A DNA stretch of 64,000 bases from Streptococcus cuniculi (lineage in GTDB: Bacteria > Bacillota > Bacilli > Lactobacillales > Streptococcaceae). Position numbers and translations under genes: made by a program. Below are positions 51,884 to 61,331 of this stretch, piece by piece; within the stretch, counting starts at the first letter, position 1; every line of letters begins with the position of its first letter. The stretch is from assembly GCF_001921845.1 (NCBI RefSeq), contig NZ_MSJM01000008.1, positions 30,502-94,501 of the forward strand, read 5' to 3'. The notes below the pieces were generated by a model. It had not been told where the DNA came from. It searched no databases and worked only from the letters and a program-made list of their open reading frames with translations.

Positions 51884-52540
51884 TTATGGCATTGGTTGCA
51901 TCGCATTGCGGATGTTGTATTTTTTCTTGAGAAGATAGCGAATACCAAATGCTGCTGCCCCGATTAGAATTGCAAAGAATGGTGATACAACGGGATTGAT
52001 CGAGCTTGGAATAAGCGCTGCGAGCAAGAAAACAAGACTCCAAGCAAGTGTCGCAAGAACGAGGAAGCCAATTGCTTTGACAAAGCTAGGGCGTTTGCCG
52101 GTCTTCACTTGATCACGGTAGACAAAGTGGTACATCATATACATACCAGCTCCGACGCCAAAGCCGATAAGCAACATGGTAATGAGGCCGTAATTGACAC
52201 CAGCTCCAAATGAGTTCATCGCACCGTTGACTACACCGATAATCGCAAGGAGCAAGAGGCTAGAATCGAGCCACATGAGCCAAGGATTTTCGTTGAGTTC
52301 TGGCTTGTCTGCTTCTTCAGAACGAGTAGTTTTACTCGCTGCCCAATCACTCGGTGCTCCATAGAGGCTGCGGGCTGTGACACCTGCTTTTTGATTTTCT
52401 AAAATGACGGGAAGGATTTCTTCGAGTAATTCTTTGATTTCTGCATCGGTCTTACCAGCCTTGATGAGCTGGTTGGTTGCGATATGGATAAATTCTTGGT
52501 TTTTCTTAGTTAATTCTTTCATTTCTGTAAATGACATCAT
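51884..52540 (-). CDS. DUF1129 family membrane protein, 218 aa
   Basis: N-terminal helical cytoplasmic region (TEMKELTKKNQEFIHIATNQ, 20 residues) and four membrane helices. DUF1129 proteins are common next to corA-type genes in lactic acid bacteria, function unknown. Start at the double ATG 52540, behind AAAAGGAGATT, 15 bp after corA. Confidence 0.8.
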   Translation of the reverse strand: MMSFTEMKELTKKNQEFIHIATNQLIKAGKTDAEIKELLEEILPVILENQKAGVTARSLYGAPSDWAASKTTRSEEADKPELNENPWLMWLDSSLLLLAIIGVVNGAMNSFGAGVNYGLITMLLIGFGVGAGMYMMYHFVYRDQVKTGKRPSFVKAIGFLVLATLAWSLVFLLAALIPSSINPVVSPFFAILIGAAAFGIRYLLKKKYNIRNAMQPMP

Positions 52541-52555
52541 AATCTCCTTTTGTGG

Positions 52556-53500
52556 TTAGAACCATTTTTTTCGTAAAAAGTTAATGACGACGATTGCGCT
52601 GAGGCAGGCTGAGATAAAGGCGATGACCCAGAAGGAATTTGTTTGTCCTCCAAAGGGCATGCCCGATTCGGGAACGTTCATTCCGTAAGCTGAGAAAATA
52701 ACCGTTGGAATGTCGAGTGCCATGGTCATGAGGGCTAAGGTTTTCATAATCGTGTTTTGATTGTTGGAAATAATCGCCGCAGATGTTTCGGTCATGGCAT
52801 ACAAGACATTGCCATAAATGTCCGCCATCTCAAGGGCCTGCTGGGTTTCAATCAAAGTGTCTTCTAGCAAATCTTCATCTTCGACATACTTTTTCAAGGT
52901 GCTGTTTCGGACAGCGAGTTTTTTCACCACACGCTCGTTGAGTTTGAGGGAGGCTTTTAGGTAGACGATGGATTTTTCCAACTCCATCATATCAATGACT
53001 TGCTCATTTTTGGTGGCACGGTCAATATGGGCGCTGATACGGTCTGTCTGGCGGTCAATCGAACGAAGGGCGGTGATGAAGAGTTCAGCGTTGCGATAGA
53101 GCAACTGGAAGACAAAGCGCGTCTTCATAAAGGTATAGAAATTCTTGATTCGCTTATTGAAGAAGTAATCAAAGAGGGTTAAGGGCTGAACGCAGGTTGT
53201 AATCACGACATCCTTGGTGACAATAATTCCGAGTGGCAGGGTGATGTGGTAGCTCTTGTTGTTCCGCTCCTCGTAGGTCGGAACGTCTACGATAATCAAG
53301 GTGTAATCATCTTCTACGGTGATACGAGATGATTCTTCCACATCGAGGGGGGCCCGAAGGTCTGTGATGTCAATGTTGAACTGTTCAGCTAGTTTGACCG
53401 ATTCTTCCTGGGAGGGGTTAACCAAGTTAATCCAAGAGCCCGGTTCAAAGGTTTGGATTTCTTCTAAATCAGTTAATGTAGAACGAAACATTTGCTTCAT
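52556..53500 (-). CDS. corA: CorA-family magnesium/divalent cation channel, 314 aa
   Basis: Large N-terminal cytoplasmic funnel and two C-terminal membrane helices with the pore signature YGMNVPESGMPFG between them. Start 53500 (MKQMF) behind GGAGGATTTGAGT. First gene of a minus-strand operon with the DUF1129 and perhaps the LiaF-like genes. Confidence 0.92.
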   Translation of the reverse strand: MKQMFRSTLTDLEEIQTFEPGSWINLVNPSQEESVKLAEQFNIDITDLRAPLDVEESSRITVEDDYTLIIVDVPTYEERNNKSYHITLPLGIIVTKDVVITTCVQPLTLFDYFFNKRIKNFYTFMKTRFVFQLLYRNAELFITALRSIDRQTDRISAHIDRATKNEQVIDMMELEKSIVYLKASLKLNERVVKKLAVRNSTLKKYVEDEDLLEDTLIETQQALEMADIYGNVLYAMTETSAAIISNNQNTIMKTLALMTMALDIPTVIFSAYGMNVPESGMPFGGQTNSFWVIAFISACLSAIVVINFLRKKWF

Positions 53501-53749
53501 ACTCAAATCCTCCTCAGTTTTTTATTGCGCTTAAGCGCACCCTTTCATTATACCAAAAAAAGCTCTCTAAAGGAAAAGTTTTTCACAAAATACACGCCAA
53601 AGGTATGAGAATAAAAATTTTATATTATTTACAAAAATGAGTGATGAAACTCCGGAGGAGGTTGCTTACGTCCGCACTACTGAAGAAAATATCAAAAAAT
53701 AACGATACAGTATCAAGCAGAATGCGACAACTTCTGGCAAATAATAGAT
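53501..53749. other. Intergenic region with a vestigial short frame
   Basis: Beyond the corA promoter, 53638-53703 reads MSDETPEEVAYVRTTEENIK (20 residues shown) and stops; it has no start signal or family I recognise and may be a gene-end fossil. Confidence 0.35.
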
Positions 53750-54404
53750 GAGGCTGGGACATAAGTACCCAACCTCCTTATTTTTATAATTTGAGCAGTT
53801 TGACGTATATCAATAGTCAGGGGAGTGACTATTGATACCTGAGCCTAGAAACTAGAAAGCGAGGCTTGTCGGGCTTGTAAAACATTGATAAATCAATATT
53901 CTATTAAAGAGGCTAGCGAAGAATCGTTCGCTAGCCTTATTTCCAACCTTCCACAATTCTCGATTGTGGAAGCAAGTCAACCTTGCGGATATCAACAGTC
54001 AGGGGAGTGACTGTTGATACCCGAGCTTAGAAACTAGAGAGCGAGGACAGTCAGGGGAGTGACTGTTGATACCCGAGCTTAGAAACTAGAGAGCGAGGAC
54101 AGTCAGGGGAGTGACTGTTGATACCCGAGCTTAGAAACTAGAGAGCGAGGACAGTCAGGGGAGTGACTGTTGATACCCGAGCTTAGAAACTAGAGAGCGA
54201 GGACAGTCAGGGGAGTGACTGTTGATACCCGAGCTTAGAAACTAGAGAGCGAGGACAGTCAGGGGAGTGACTGTTGATACCCGAGCTTAGAAACTAGAGA
54301 GCGAGGACAGTCAGGGGAGTGACTGTTGATACCCGAGCCTAGAAATGAGAAAGCGAGGACTACAAAATCGATTTCTACGAAATCACGATTTTTGTCCCAC
54401 TCCC
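53750..54404 (+). repeat. Composite hairpin repeat element 5 with seven tandem 52-bp units
   Basis: GAGGCTGGGACATAA to TGTCCCACTCCC. Begins with the TATCAATAGTC unit, then ATTGAT-AA-ATCAAT, GGCTAGCGAAGA hairpin, CTTCCACAATT hairpin, then seven 52-bp units from 53995 to 54358 (starts 53995, 54047, 54099, 54151, 54203, 54255, 54307). Each has ACAGTCA-GGGGAG-TGACTGT and the tail GAGCTTAGAAACTAG plus AGAGCGAGG; the first six are essentially identical and the last varies. Ends with GATTTC-TAC-GAAATC. Confidence 0.9.
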
Positions 54405-54480
54405 TGTATTCTAGGAGTGTTTTATGCGTTGGTTGTCCATAAAATATGGTATAATTGAGGTATTTTAGAAGGAAGAAGAA

Positions 54481-57309
54481 ATGAACGATAAGATTGTAAT
54501 TCATGGGGCGCGTGCCCACAATTTGAAAAATATTGATGTGACCATTCCACGTGAGAAATTGGTCGTGGTGACGGGCTTGTCTGGTTCAGGCAAGTCAAGC
54601 CTAGCCTTTGATACCCTGTATGCGGAAGGGCAACGGCGATATGTGGAGAGCTTGTCGGCCTATGCTCGTCAGTTCTTGGGCAATATGGACAAGCCAGATG
54701 TGGATTCGATTGAGGGGTTGAGCCCTGCTATTTCAATTGACCAAAAGACCACCTCTAAAAATCCGCGTTCGACGGTCGGTACGGTAACAGAAATCAATGA
54801 TTATCTGCGTCTCTTGTATGCTCGGGTGGGAACGCCTTACTGTGTCAATGGTCACGGAGCGATTTCGGCTTCGTCTGTGGAGCAGATTGTCGATGAGGTC
54901 TTGGAGTTGCCAGAGCGCCAGCGCCTGCAAATTCTAGCGCCGATTGTCCGTAAGAAAAAAGGACAGCATAAGGCGATTTTTGAGAAGATTCAAAAGGACG
55001 GCTATGTCCGTGTTCGTGTGGACGGGGATATCTATGATGTGACAGAAGTTCCTGAATTATCAAAGAGCAAGCAGCATACGATTGAGGTCGTAGTTGACCG
55101 AATCGTGATTAAAGATGGTGTGCGGTCTCGGTTGTTTGACTCGATTGAGGCGGCTTTGCGGATTGCTGATGGCTATGTCATCATCGATACCATGGATGAC
55201 AAGGAAATGCTCTATTCGGAGTATTATGCCTGCCCAGTCTGTGGCTTTACAGTGCCAGAATTGGAGCCACGCCTCTTTTCTTTCAATGCACCCTTTGGGT
55301 CTTGTAGCGACTGTGATGGTCTAGGGATGAAATTAGAAGTCGATGAGGAATTGATTGTGCCAGACCCTCAGAAAACCTTGCGTGAGGGGGCCTTGGCACC
55401 TTGGAATCCGATTTCTTCCAATTATTATCCGCAGATGTTGGAGCAGGCCATGACTCAGTTTGGTGTCGATATGGATACGCCTTTTGAGGACTTGTCTGAT
55501 GAGGAAAAAGACTTGATTTTCCACGGTTCAGACGGGAGAGAATTTCACTTCCATTATGAGAACGAATTTGGCGGTGTGCGGGATATTGATATTCCTTTTG
55601 AGGGCTTGATGAGCAATATCAGCCGCCGTTACCGTGAGACCAACAGCGATTATACGCGCCAAGTCATGCGGACCTATATGAATGAGTTGACCTGTGCGAC
55701 CTGCCATGGTTATCGCTTAAATGACCAAGCCTTGTCGGTTCGTGTGGGCGGTGAAAAAGGCTTGCACATTGGGGAATTGTCTGACTTGTCGGTGGCGGAT
55801 CACTTGGAAGTTGTGTCCCATTTGCACCTATCTGCCAATGAAGCTACGATTGCGACCCCGATTGTCAAAGAAATCAAGGACCGCTTAACCTTCTTGAACA
55901 ATGTTGGGTTGAACTATTTGACCTTGTCGCGATCCGCAGGAACCTTGTCAGGGGGAGAAAGCCAACGGATTCGTTTGGCGACCCAGATTGGCTCCAACTT
56001 GAGTGGGGTCTTGTATATTTTAGATGAGCCTTCTATCGGCTTGCATCAGCGAGACAATGACCGCTTGATTGCCAGTCTCAAGAAAATGCGGGACTTGGGC
56101 AATACCTTGATTGTGGTCGAACACGATGAAGATACCATGCGGGAGGCGGATTATCTGATCGATATTGGACCGGGTGCGGGTGTCTTTGGTGGTGAGATTG
56201 TCGCCTCTGGAACACCAGCCCAGGTCGCGAAAAATAAAAAATCTATCACGGGTCAATACCTGTCTGGGAAGCGGGAAATTCCGGTTCCCTTGGAGCGTCG
56301 AATCGGCAATGGGCGCTTTATCGAGGTGACGGGTGCGCGTGAGAATAATTTGCAAAACGTGACGGCTCGGATTCCGCTTGGCAAGTTTGTTGCTGTCACG
56401 GGTGTATCGGGTTCTGGTAAATCAACCTTGGTCAACTCCATCTTGAAAAAAGCCATTGCTCAAAAGCTCAACCGCAATTCGGAGAAGCCGGGTAAATTCA
56501 AGACCATCTCTGGTATTGAACATTTGGATCGCCTGATTGACATTGACCAGAGTCCGATTGGACGGACCCCACGTTCCAATCCTGCAACCTATACAGGTGT
56601 TTTTGACGACATTCGCGATTTGTTTGCCCAGACCAATGAAGCCAAGATTCGGGGCTACAAGAAAGGACGTTTCTCATTCAACGTGAAAGGCGGCCGCTGT
56701 GAGGCCTGCTCGGGAGACGGGATTATCAAGATTGAGATGCACTTCTTGCCAGATGTTTTTGTTCCTTGTGAAGTCTGCCATGGTCGCAGGTACAATTCAG
56801 AGACGCTGGAAGTCCATTACAAGGAAAAAAATATCGCCGAAGTGCTTGATATGACAGTCAATGATGCGGTCGAGTTCTTCAAGCATATTCCAAAAATTGA
56901 GCGGAAATTGCGGACCATCCAAGATGTCGGACTAGGCTATGTGACCCTCGGTCAGCCAGCAACGACTCTTTCTGGTGGGGAAGCGCAGCGGATGAAGCTA
57001 GCGAGCGAACTGCATAAGCGCTCGACTGGGAAATCCTTGTATATCCTAGATGAACCAACAACTGGTTTGCATACAGAAGACATTGCCCAGTTGTTGAAAG
57101 TCTTGGCTCGCTTTGTTGATGATGGTAATACGGTGCTGGTCATCGAGCATAATTTAGATGTGATTAAGACCGCAGACCATATCATTGACCTAGGACCAGA
57201 AGGCGGTATCGGGGGCGGTATGATTATCGCAACGGGTACACCAGAAGAAGTAGCAGCCAACGAAGCCAGCTACACAGGACAGTATTTGAAAGGGAAGTTA
57301 CATCAATAA
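54481..57309 (+). CDS. uvrA: Excinuclease ABC subunit A, 942 aa
   Basis: Damage-recognition ATPase of nucleotide excision repair. Two ABC modules: Walker [11 protein letters not shown] near residue 31 and [10 protein letters not shown] near 640; signatures LSGGESQR and LSGGEAQR; zinc fingers CPVCGF...CSDC and CEACSGDG...CEVCHG. Promoter TATAAT at about 54449. uvrB is not adjacent. Terminator AAATCCGAT-TTTT-ATCGGATTT follows. Confidence 0.98.
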   Translation: MNDKIVIHGARAHNLKNIDVTIPREKLVVVTGLSGSGKSSLAFDTLYAEGQRRYVESLSAYARQFLGNMDKPDVDSIEGLSPAISIDQKTTSKNPRSTVGTVTEINDYLRLLYARVGTPYCVNGHGAISASSVEQIVDEVLELPERQRLQILAPIVRKKKGQHKAIFEKIQKDGYVRVRVDGDIYDVTEVPELSKSKQHTIEVVVDRIVIKDGVRSRLFDSIEAALRIADGYVIIDTMDDKEMLYSEYYACPVCGFTVPELEPRLFSFNAPFGSCSDCDGLGMKLEVDEELIVPDPQKTLREGALAPWNPISSNYYPQMLEQAMTQFGVDMDTPFEDLSDEEKDLIFHGSDGREFHFHYENEFGGVRDIDIPFEGLMSNISRRYRETNSDYTRQVMRTYMNELTCATCHGYRLNDQALSVRVGGEKGLHIGELSDLSVADHLEVVSHLHLSANEATIATPIVKEIKDRLTFLNNVGLNYLTLSRSAGTLSGGESQRIRLATQIGSNLSGVLYILDEPSIGLHQRDNDRLIASLKKMRDLGNTLIVVEHDEDTMREADYLIDIGPGAGVFGGEIVASGTPAQVAKNKKSITGQYLSGKREIPVPLERRIGNGRFIEVTGARENNLQNVTARIPLGKFVAVTGVSGSGKSTLVNSILKKAIAQKLNRNSEKPGKFKTISGIEHLDRLIDIDQSPIGRTPRSNPATYTGVFDDIRDLFAQTNEAKIRGYKKGRFSFNVKGGRCEACSGDGIIKIEMHFLPDVFVPCEVCHGRRYNSETLEVHYKEKNIAEVLDMTVNDAVEFFKHIPKIERKLRTIQDVGLGYVTLGQPATTLSGGEAQRMKLASELHKRSTGKSLYILDEPTTGLHTEDIAQLLKVLARFVDDGNTVLVIEHNLDVIKTADHIIDLGPEGGIGGGMIIATGTPEEVAANEASYTGQYLKGKLHQ

Positions 57310-57342
57310 AAGAAAATCCGATTTTTATCGGATTTTTTTGAA
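57310..57342 (+). terminator. uvrA terminator
   Basis: AAATCCGAT-TTTT-ATCGGATTT with T-run. Confidence 0.85.
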
Positions 57343-57517
57343 TGTTAGATACGAAATGAAGAAGGAATAGCTGCTTTCTCTGTGCGCAGGTCGTGGCGTA
57401 TAAAATATGGTATAATACTGGTAATTAGAATGATTTAGAAATTGACAAAGAAGGATTATTGTTAGTCTAGAAGCAGCTTGTTGCTTGGGATGAAGAGGAG
57501 AGAGGTTCAGTTTCGTG

Positions 57518-58558
57518 ATGGAATATGAAGTAATAAATAAAGAGACGCGTTATCTATTTTCGCAAGCGTTAGAAGCTATGCTAGGGGTTAGTCATTTGTT
57601 GTATGACGAGGATTCTTTTGTTAGGCTGGAGATTTATGATAGTCAACAAGTTGAAGAATGGAAAAAGCAGTATCGTTTCTTATTTGAAACCTTTGGTGCA
57701 ATCAAGAACCTAACCTTGCTCGGAATTTGTGAGTTTTTATTGGATGTTATCTCTGACTCGTTCACCTTAGACGACATCGAAAACGCTATTCTCGCCTTAC
57801 CAGAAGAGGAACGTCTTTATCGAATGGCCGATTGGGTGCATGCCAACATAAAGCCAGTAGACATTGCTACGGCTTTAACAGATGATGATGCCTTGTATCG
57901 TTTATATGATAACGTTTCAGACCAATGTACAAGTTTTCTTGGATTCAGCTCTTTCATGCGTCAAAATCCGCGCTATATCAAAGAGTATCTTGACTTAGCA
58001 AGGGAGATGAATTCTTCTTCCCTGCGTGCATTTTTAAGCCAGTCGGAGAATCGTTTTTTTGCTTTTAAAGAACAAATCACGGAACAATTAGCAACTAGCT
58101 CTCCACTTGATGTTTCGCAAGAGCTAATGGGGAAAACCTTTCGCCATCGGGGGCCATACGAACAGTATTATTTTGTTCCTTCCTTGCTCTTACCTACCCA
58201 ATACATGCGATTGTTTCATGGCAATCGAACAGCGCACAATCAGCAAATCCTCATTTGCAATCTACTGAAAGATGAGTTGTCGCAAGAACAAAAGGTTGCA
58301 GCTCTAAAAATCCTAGCAGATGAAACACGCTATCAGATTTTAAGATTATTAGCCCAGTCTCAACCAGTAAAAGGTCAGGATATCATCCGTCAATTAAAAC
58401 TGGCTCCGTCTACCATATCTCACCATATGTCCATCTTAAAAGAGAGCCATTTGATTACCGAGGAGCCTGTGAAGAACGCGAAATATTATGGTGTTTCCAA
58501 AAATAAAATAGGGGAGTTGATTGACATATTGAAGGCAGATTTTGATATAGAAGACTGA
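57518..58558 (+). CDS. ArsR-type regulator with large N-terminal domain, 346 aa
   Basis: The last 85 residues form an ArsR winged helix (KVAALKILADETRYQILRLL, 20 residues, and LAPSTISHHMSILKESHLI). The first 260 residues are an all-helical domain with no metal-site cysteines and no family I recognise, presumably the sensor. Start at ATG 57518 after GAGGAGAGAGG, with a GTG one codon earlier as alternative. It is followed by a terminator and then, under a separate promoter with a palindrome, by ABC-2 transporter genes it probably controls. Confidence 0.75.
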   Translation: MEYEVINKETRYLFSQALEAMLGVSHLLYDEDSFVRLEIYDSQQVEEWKKQYRFLFETFGAIKNLTLLGICEFLLDVISDSFTLDDIENAILALPEEERLYRMADWVHANIKPVDIATALTDDDALYRLYDNVSDQCTSFLGFSSFMRQNPRYIKEYLDLAREMNSSSLRAFLSQSENRFFAFKEQITEQLATSSPLDVSQELMGKTFRHRGPYEQYYFVPSLLLPTQYMRLFHGNRTAHNQQILICNLLKDELSQEQKVAALKILADETRYQILRLLAQSQPVKGQDIIRQLKLAPSTISHHMSILKESHLITEEPVKNAKYYGVSKNKIGELIDILKADFDIED

Positions 58559-58567
58559 CTGAATTAT

Positions 58568-58600
58568 AGAATGCGAAGATTTCAAATCTTCGCATTTTTT
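58568..58600 (+). terminator. Terminator of the ArsR-type gene
   Basis: ATGCGAAGATTT-CA-AATCTTCGCAT followed by T-run. Confidence 0.85.
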
Positions 58601-58605
58601 TGTTA

Positions 58606-58634
58606 TTGACAAAAACAACTTGTTCTACTATAAT
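58606..58634 (+). promoter_or_regulatory. Promoter of the ABC-2 operon with spacer palindrome
   Basis: TTGACA (58606-58611), 17 bp, TATAAT (58629-58634), an excellent sigma-A promoter. The spacer contains AACAA-C-TTGTT (58614-58624), a perfect palindrome suited to an ArsR-family dimer. Confidence 0.75.
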
Positions 58635-58686
58635 CGAATTAGATATAAATGGAACTTCAAAGTTATCGAACAAGGAGGGAGCAAAT

Positions 58687-59505
58687 ATGGAGCCAATCGT
58701 GAAAGTCGAACACCTGTATCGAGAATATCGTGTAAAACAGGGATTGTTCAAAAAAGAAAAAAGTAGGGTAGAAGCCGTTCGGGATCTCTCTTTTGAGGTA
58801 TATAAAGGTGAGATTTTTGGCTTATTAGGACCAAATGGTGCTGGTAAATCAACGACCATCAAAATTCTGTCCACTATGCTATTGCCAACGGCAGGAAAGG
58901 TTGAAATCGCTGGATGTGATATTTATACAGAGGAACAAGCGATTCGTACGAAAATCAATTTTATTTTTGGAGGAGAACGAAGTCTTTATTTCAGACTGAC
59001 AGCAGCAGATAATTTATATTATTTTGCAGATTTGTATCAGCTTCCTCGTAGCGAACAAGTCAAAATGATTCCAGAATTATTGGAGTTAGTGGGTCTTGGA
59101 GATGTCGGAAACCGCCGAGTAGAAACCTTTTCAAAAGGGATGAAACAGCGTCTTCAGATTGCTAGAGCCTTGTTGAATCAGCCTGAGATTATCTTTCTAG
59201 ATGAGCCAAGCATTGGCTTGGACCCGATTGGTGCTCTTGAGTTAAGAAATCTTGTCAAAAAATTGGCGCAACAAGGAAAAACCATTCTCTTGACGACTCA
59301 TTATATGGCTGAAGCCGAGGAACTCTGCGACCGTATTGCCATTATTAATCATGGGGAAATGCTGACCTGTGGGACTTTAGAGGAAATTGCTTCATTGGTG
59401 ACAGATGAGGAAAAGGCCACCATCCTTGAAGAAAAGGCGATGCAACAAAGCGAACTAGATGTGACGCTAGAAGATATTTATTTGAAATTAGTAGGGAGAG
59501 TGTAG
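58687..59505 (+). CDS. ABC-2 exporter ATPase, 272 aa
   Basis: Walker A GPNGAGKST, signature FSKGMKQR, Walker [15 protein letters not shown]-loop TTHYMAEAEELC. N-terminal ATPase of the DrrA/NatA kind. Start 58687 behind AAGGAGGGAGCAAAT; the longer frame begins inside the promoter. Drives the two permeases that follow with no gap. Substrate unknown: drug, lipid or sodium export are the usual options. Confidence 0.9.
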   Translation: MEPIVKVEHLYREYRVKQGLFKKEKSRVEAVRDLSFEVYKGEIFGLLGPNGAGKSTTIKILSTMLLPTAGKVEIAGCDIYTEEQAIRTKINFIFGGERSLYFRLTAADNLYYFADLYQLPRSEQVKMIPELLELVGLGDVGNRRVETFSKGMKQRLQIARALLNQPEIIFLDEPSIGLDPIGALELRNLVKKLAQQGKTILLTTHYMAEAEELCDRIAIINHGEMLTCGTLEEIASLVTDEEKATILEEKAMQQSELDVTLEDIYLKLVGRV

Positions 59506-60276
59506 ATGAGGGTTATTCTTTCAAGCGCCATCGTCCATATGAGGCAGGCGGTGGCAAGGAGTATGTTTCGTTATTGTCTGTTTTTAAATCCCCTGTGCAA
59601 TGCCATTTTATTAGGATTCATGTATAGTAATCAGACGGAGCAAACCTTTACTCTCTATGCAGTTTTGGGAACGTCGCTCTCTTCCTTTTGGACTATTATC
59701 TGTTTTTCATCAGCTGCCGATATTAGTCGGGAAAAATATCTGGGGACCTTACCAGTACTATTTGTATCTCCGTCTAGCTTTAAAAAGATTATGTTTGGTA
59801 AACTTTTGGGTAATAGTCTTTGGGGTTTGGTGGCTTTTATATTAAATAGTTTCTTTGTTTCTCTTCTTTTTGGGCGTGTTTTGGCTATTCGGCATATTTT
59901 TCTATTGATTTTGTTTGTCCTTCTAGCGATTCTGACTTTTGTCAGTATTGGAATGCTCATGTGTTCGGCCTTTACCCTATCTAGGAGCGCACAGTTATTG
60001 ATGAATACGATAGAATTTCCTTTTCTCTTGCTGACTGGTATGGCCTTTCCTTTGGATATTTTATGGTCTCCGCTTCGATACATTTCCTATCTCTTTTCTC
60101 CGACTTGGATTATGAAAGGTTTTAGGCTAGCTGTCTATGGTGGGACGATTACTGAAATGGCAAAGGTTTTGCTCATCTTGTCTGTCTTGACGGCTATCAA
60201 CTTTTTCCTTGCTGCTCTTGCTTTTAGAAAGATTGAGACCAAAAGTAGAGTAGATGCGACATTGGAGGTGTATTAA
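59506..60276 (+). CDS. ABC-2 type permease 1, 256 aa
   Basis: Six hydrophobic helices with the ABC-2 pattern and C-terminal tail KIETKSRVDATLEVY, which mirrors the tail of the next gene. Starts directly after the ATPase stop and overlaps the next ATG by one base. Two different permeases imply a heterodimeric pore. Confidence 0.88.
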   Translation: MRVILSSAIVHMRQAVARSMFRYCLFLNPLCNAILLGFMYSNQTEQTFTLYAVLGTSLSSFWTIICFSSAADISREKYLGTLPVLFVSPSSFKKIMFGKLLGNSLWGLVAFILNSFFVSLLFGRVLAIRHIFLLILFVLLAILTFVSIGMLMCSAFTLSRSAQLLMNTIEFPFLLLTGMAFPLDILWSPLRYISYLFSPTWIMKGFRLAVYGGTITEMAKVLLILSVLTAINFFLAALAFRKIETKSRVDATLEVY

Positions 60277-61064
60277 TGGAAGCAATTGCTCGTTTTTTTA
60301 GAAGAATCATCATCGCCTATAAACAAGCCTCGATGTTCTCTGATTGGAAGACGTATCTATTGTTTGATTTGATTCCGCCAATCTCTCAAACTCTCTTTTT
60401 TTCGTTAATAGCTTATGCGATTTACGGGCCAGCATATATCCGAAAATGGATGATAGGAAATGCCCTACTCATTGCCTCGTTTACGGCTTTATTTGGTGTT
60501 GGGACCCAGTTGATGGCTGAGAAATACCATGGTACTCTTAGCTTTCTGATTGCCTCAAAAACAAGATTGAGTGCAATTCTGTTGTCAAGTACGGTCAGTG
60601 CGATGTGTACTGGCATGGTTTCAGTGGTACTAGGCACTAGTTTAGTGAGCGTGATGTTAGGTATTTCTTGGAATAGGAATCTTATTTTGTCATTTGTTGT
60701 GGTTCTAATACTTGCAACGTTTGTTGCCATGAGTTTCGGTTATCTTTTTTCTTGCTTTATTTTAGTCACGAGTGAAGTCAATCTCGTTCTGAACTTGGCG
60801 ACTCGTGTCTTGTTGATGTTTACTGGAGCTAATTTTCCGATTGCTAAATTACCACCATTATTGCAGGGATTTTCCAATCTTCTTCCCTTAACCCGCTCTA
60901 TTCATATCGCGCAGGGCTTGATGGAGGGATACCCGTTATCACATTATCGTCAGTTAATCCAGGAAGAAGTGCTACTAGGGCTTTGCTTTCTGCTCGTTGC
61001 GAGCATCCTATTATCCTTTATGGAAACAAAGGCTAGAAAGGATAGTACGATTGAATTGATATAG
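60276..61064 (+). CDS. ABC-2 type permease 2, 262 aa
   Basis: Paralogue of permease 1, six helices, ending METKARKDSTIELI. The stop TAG at 61062-61064 belongs to the TATAG terminus of the RUP-like element that begins at 61060. The protein looks complete by comparison with its sister, so the insertion replaced the stop without harming the product. Confidence 0.88.
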   Translation: MEAIARFFRRIIIAYKQASMFSDWKTYLLFDLIPPISQTLFFSLIAYAIYGPAYIRKWMIGNALLIASFTALFGVGTQLMAEKYHGTLSFLIASKTRLSAILLSSTVSAMCTGMVSVVLGTSLVSVMLGISWNRNLILSFVVVLILATFVAMSFGYLFSCFILVTSEVNLVLNLATRVLLMFTGANFPIAKLPPLLQGFSNLLPLTRSIHIAQGLMEGYPLSHYRQLIQEEVLLGLCFLLVASILLSFMETKARKDSTIELI

Positions 61065-61166
61065 TCTTTTGAATGAACTTTGATGCATCGTCACTTTCGA
61101 CTTGCCGTACTCAAGTCCTGTCTGCGTCTTCCGTTCCTTGTCTGAAAGTTCATTCATTTGACTATA
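61060..61166 (-). mobile_element. RUP-like mini-element, copy 3 (107 bp), inverted
   Basis: TATAGTCTTTTGAATGAACT at one end and AGTTCATTCATTTGACTATA at the other; the body is the reverse complement of the copy at 18521. Best-preserved copy; the length equals pneumococcal RUP. Confidence 0.82.
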
Positions 61167-61331
61167 TAAGGTAGTATCAATAATATGGTGAGAAGGTTGA
61201 GACATCATTATCAGCCTTTTCTTGTTTCGTTTGTTGCAGTTGATAATTCTAAAATAGGGGCTTTTGGATTACTCCCATTTTTGAGAATTTATGTTACAAT
61301 GATACTAGATTATGAACAAAGGGGAAATCAT

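Noticed and set aside
53995..54358. Regular repeats that could suggest a CRISPR array
   Set aside because: The 52-bp units are directly joined with no unique spacers, and no cas genes are nearby.
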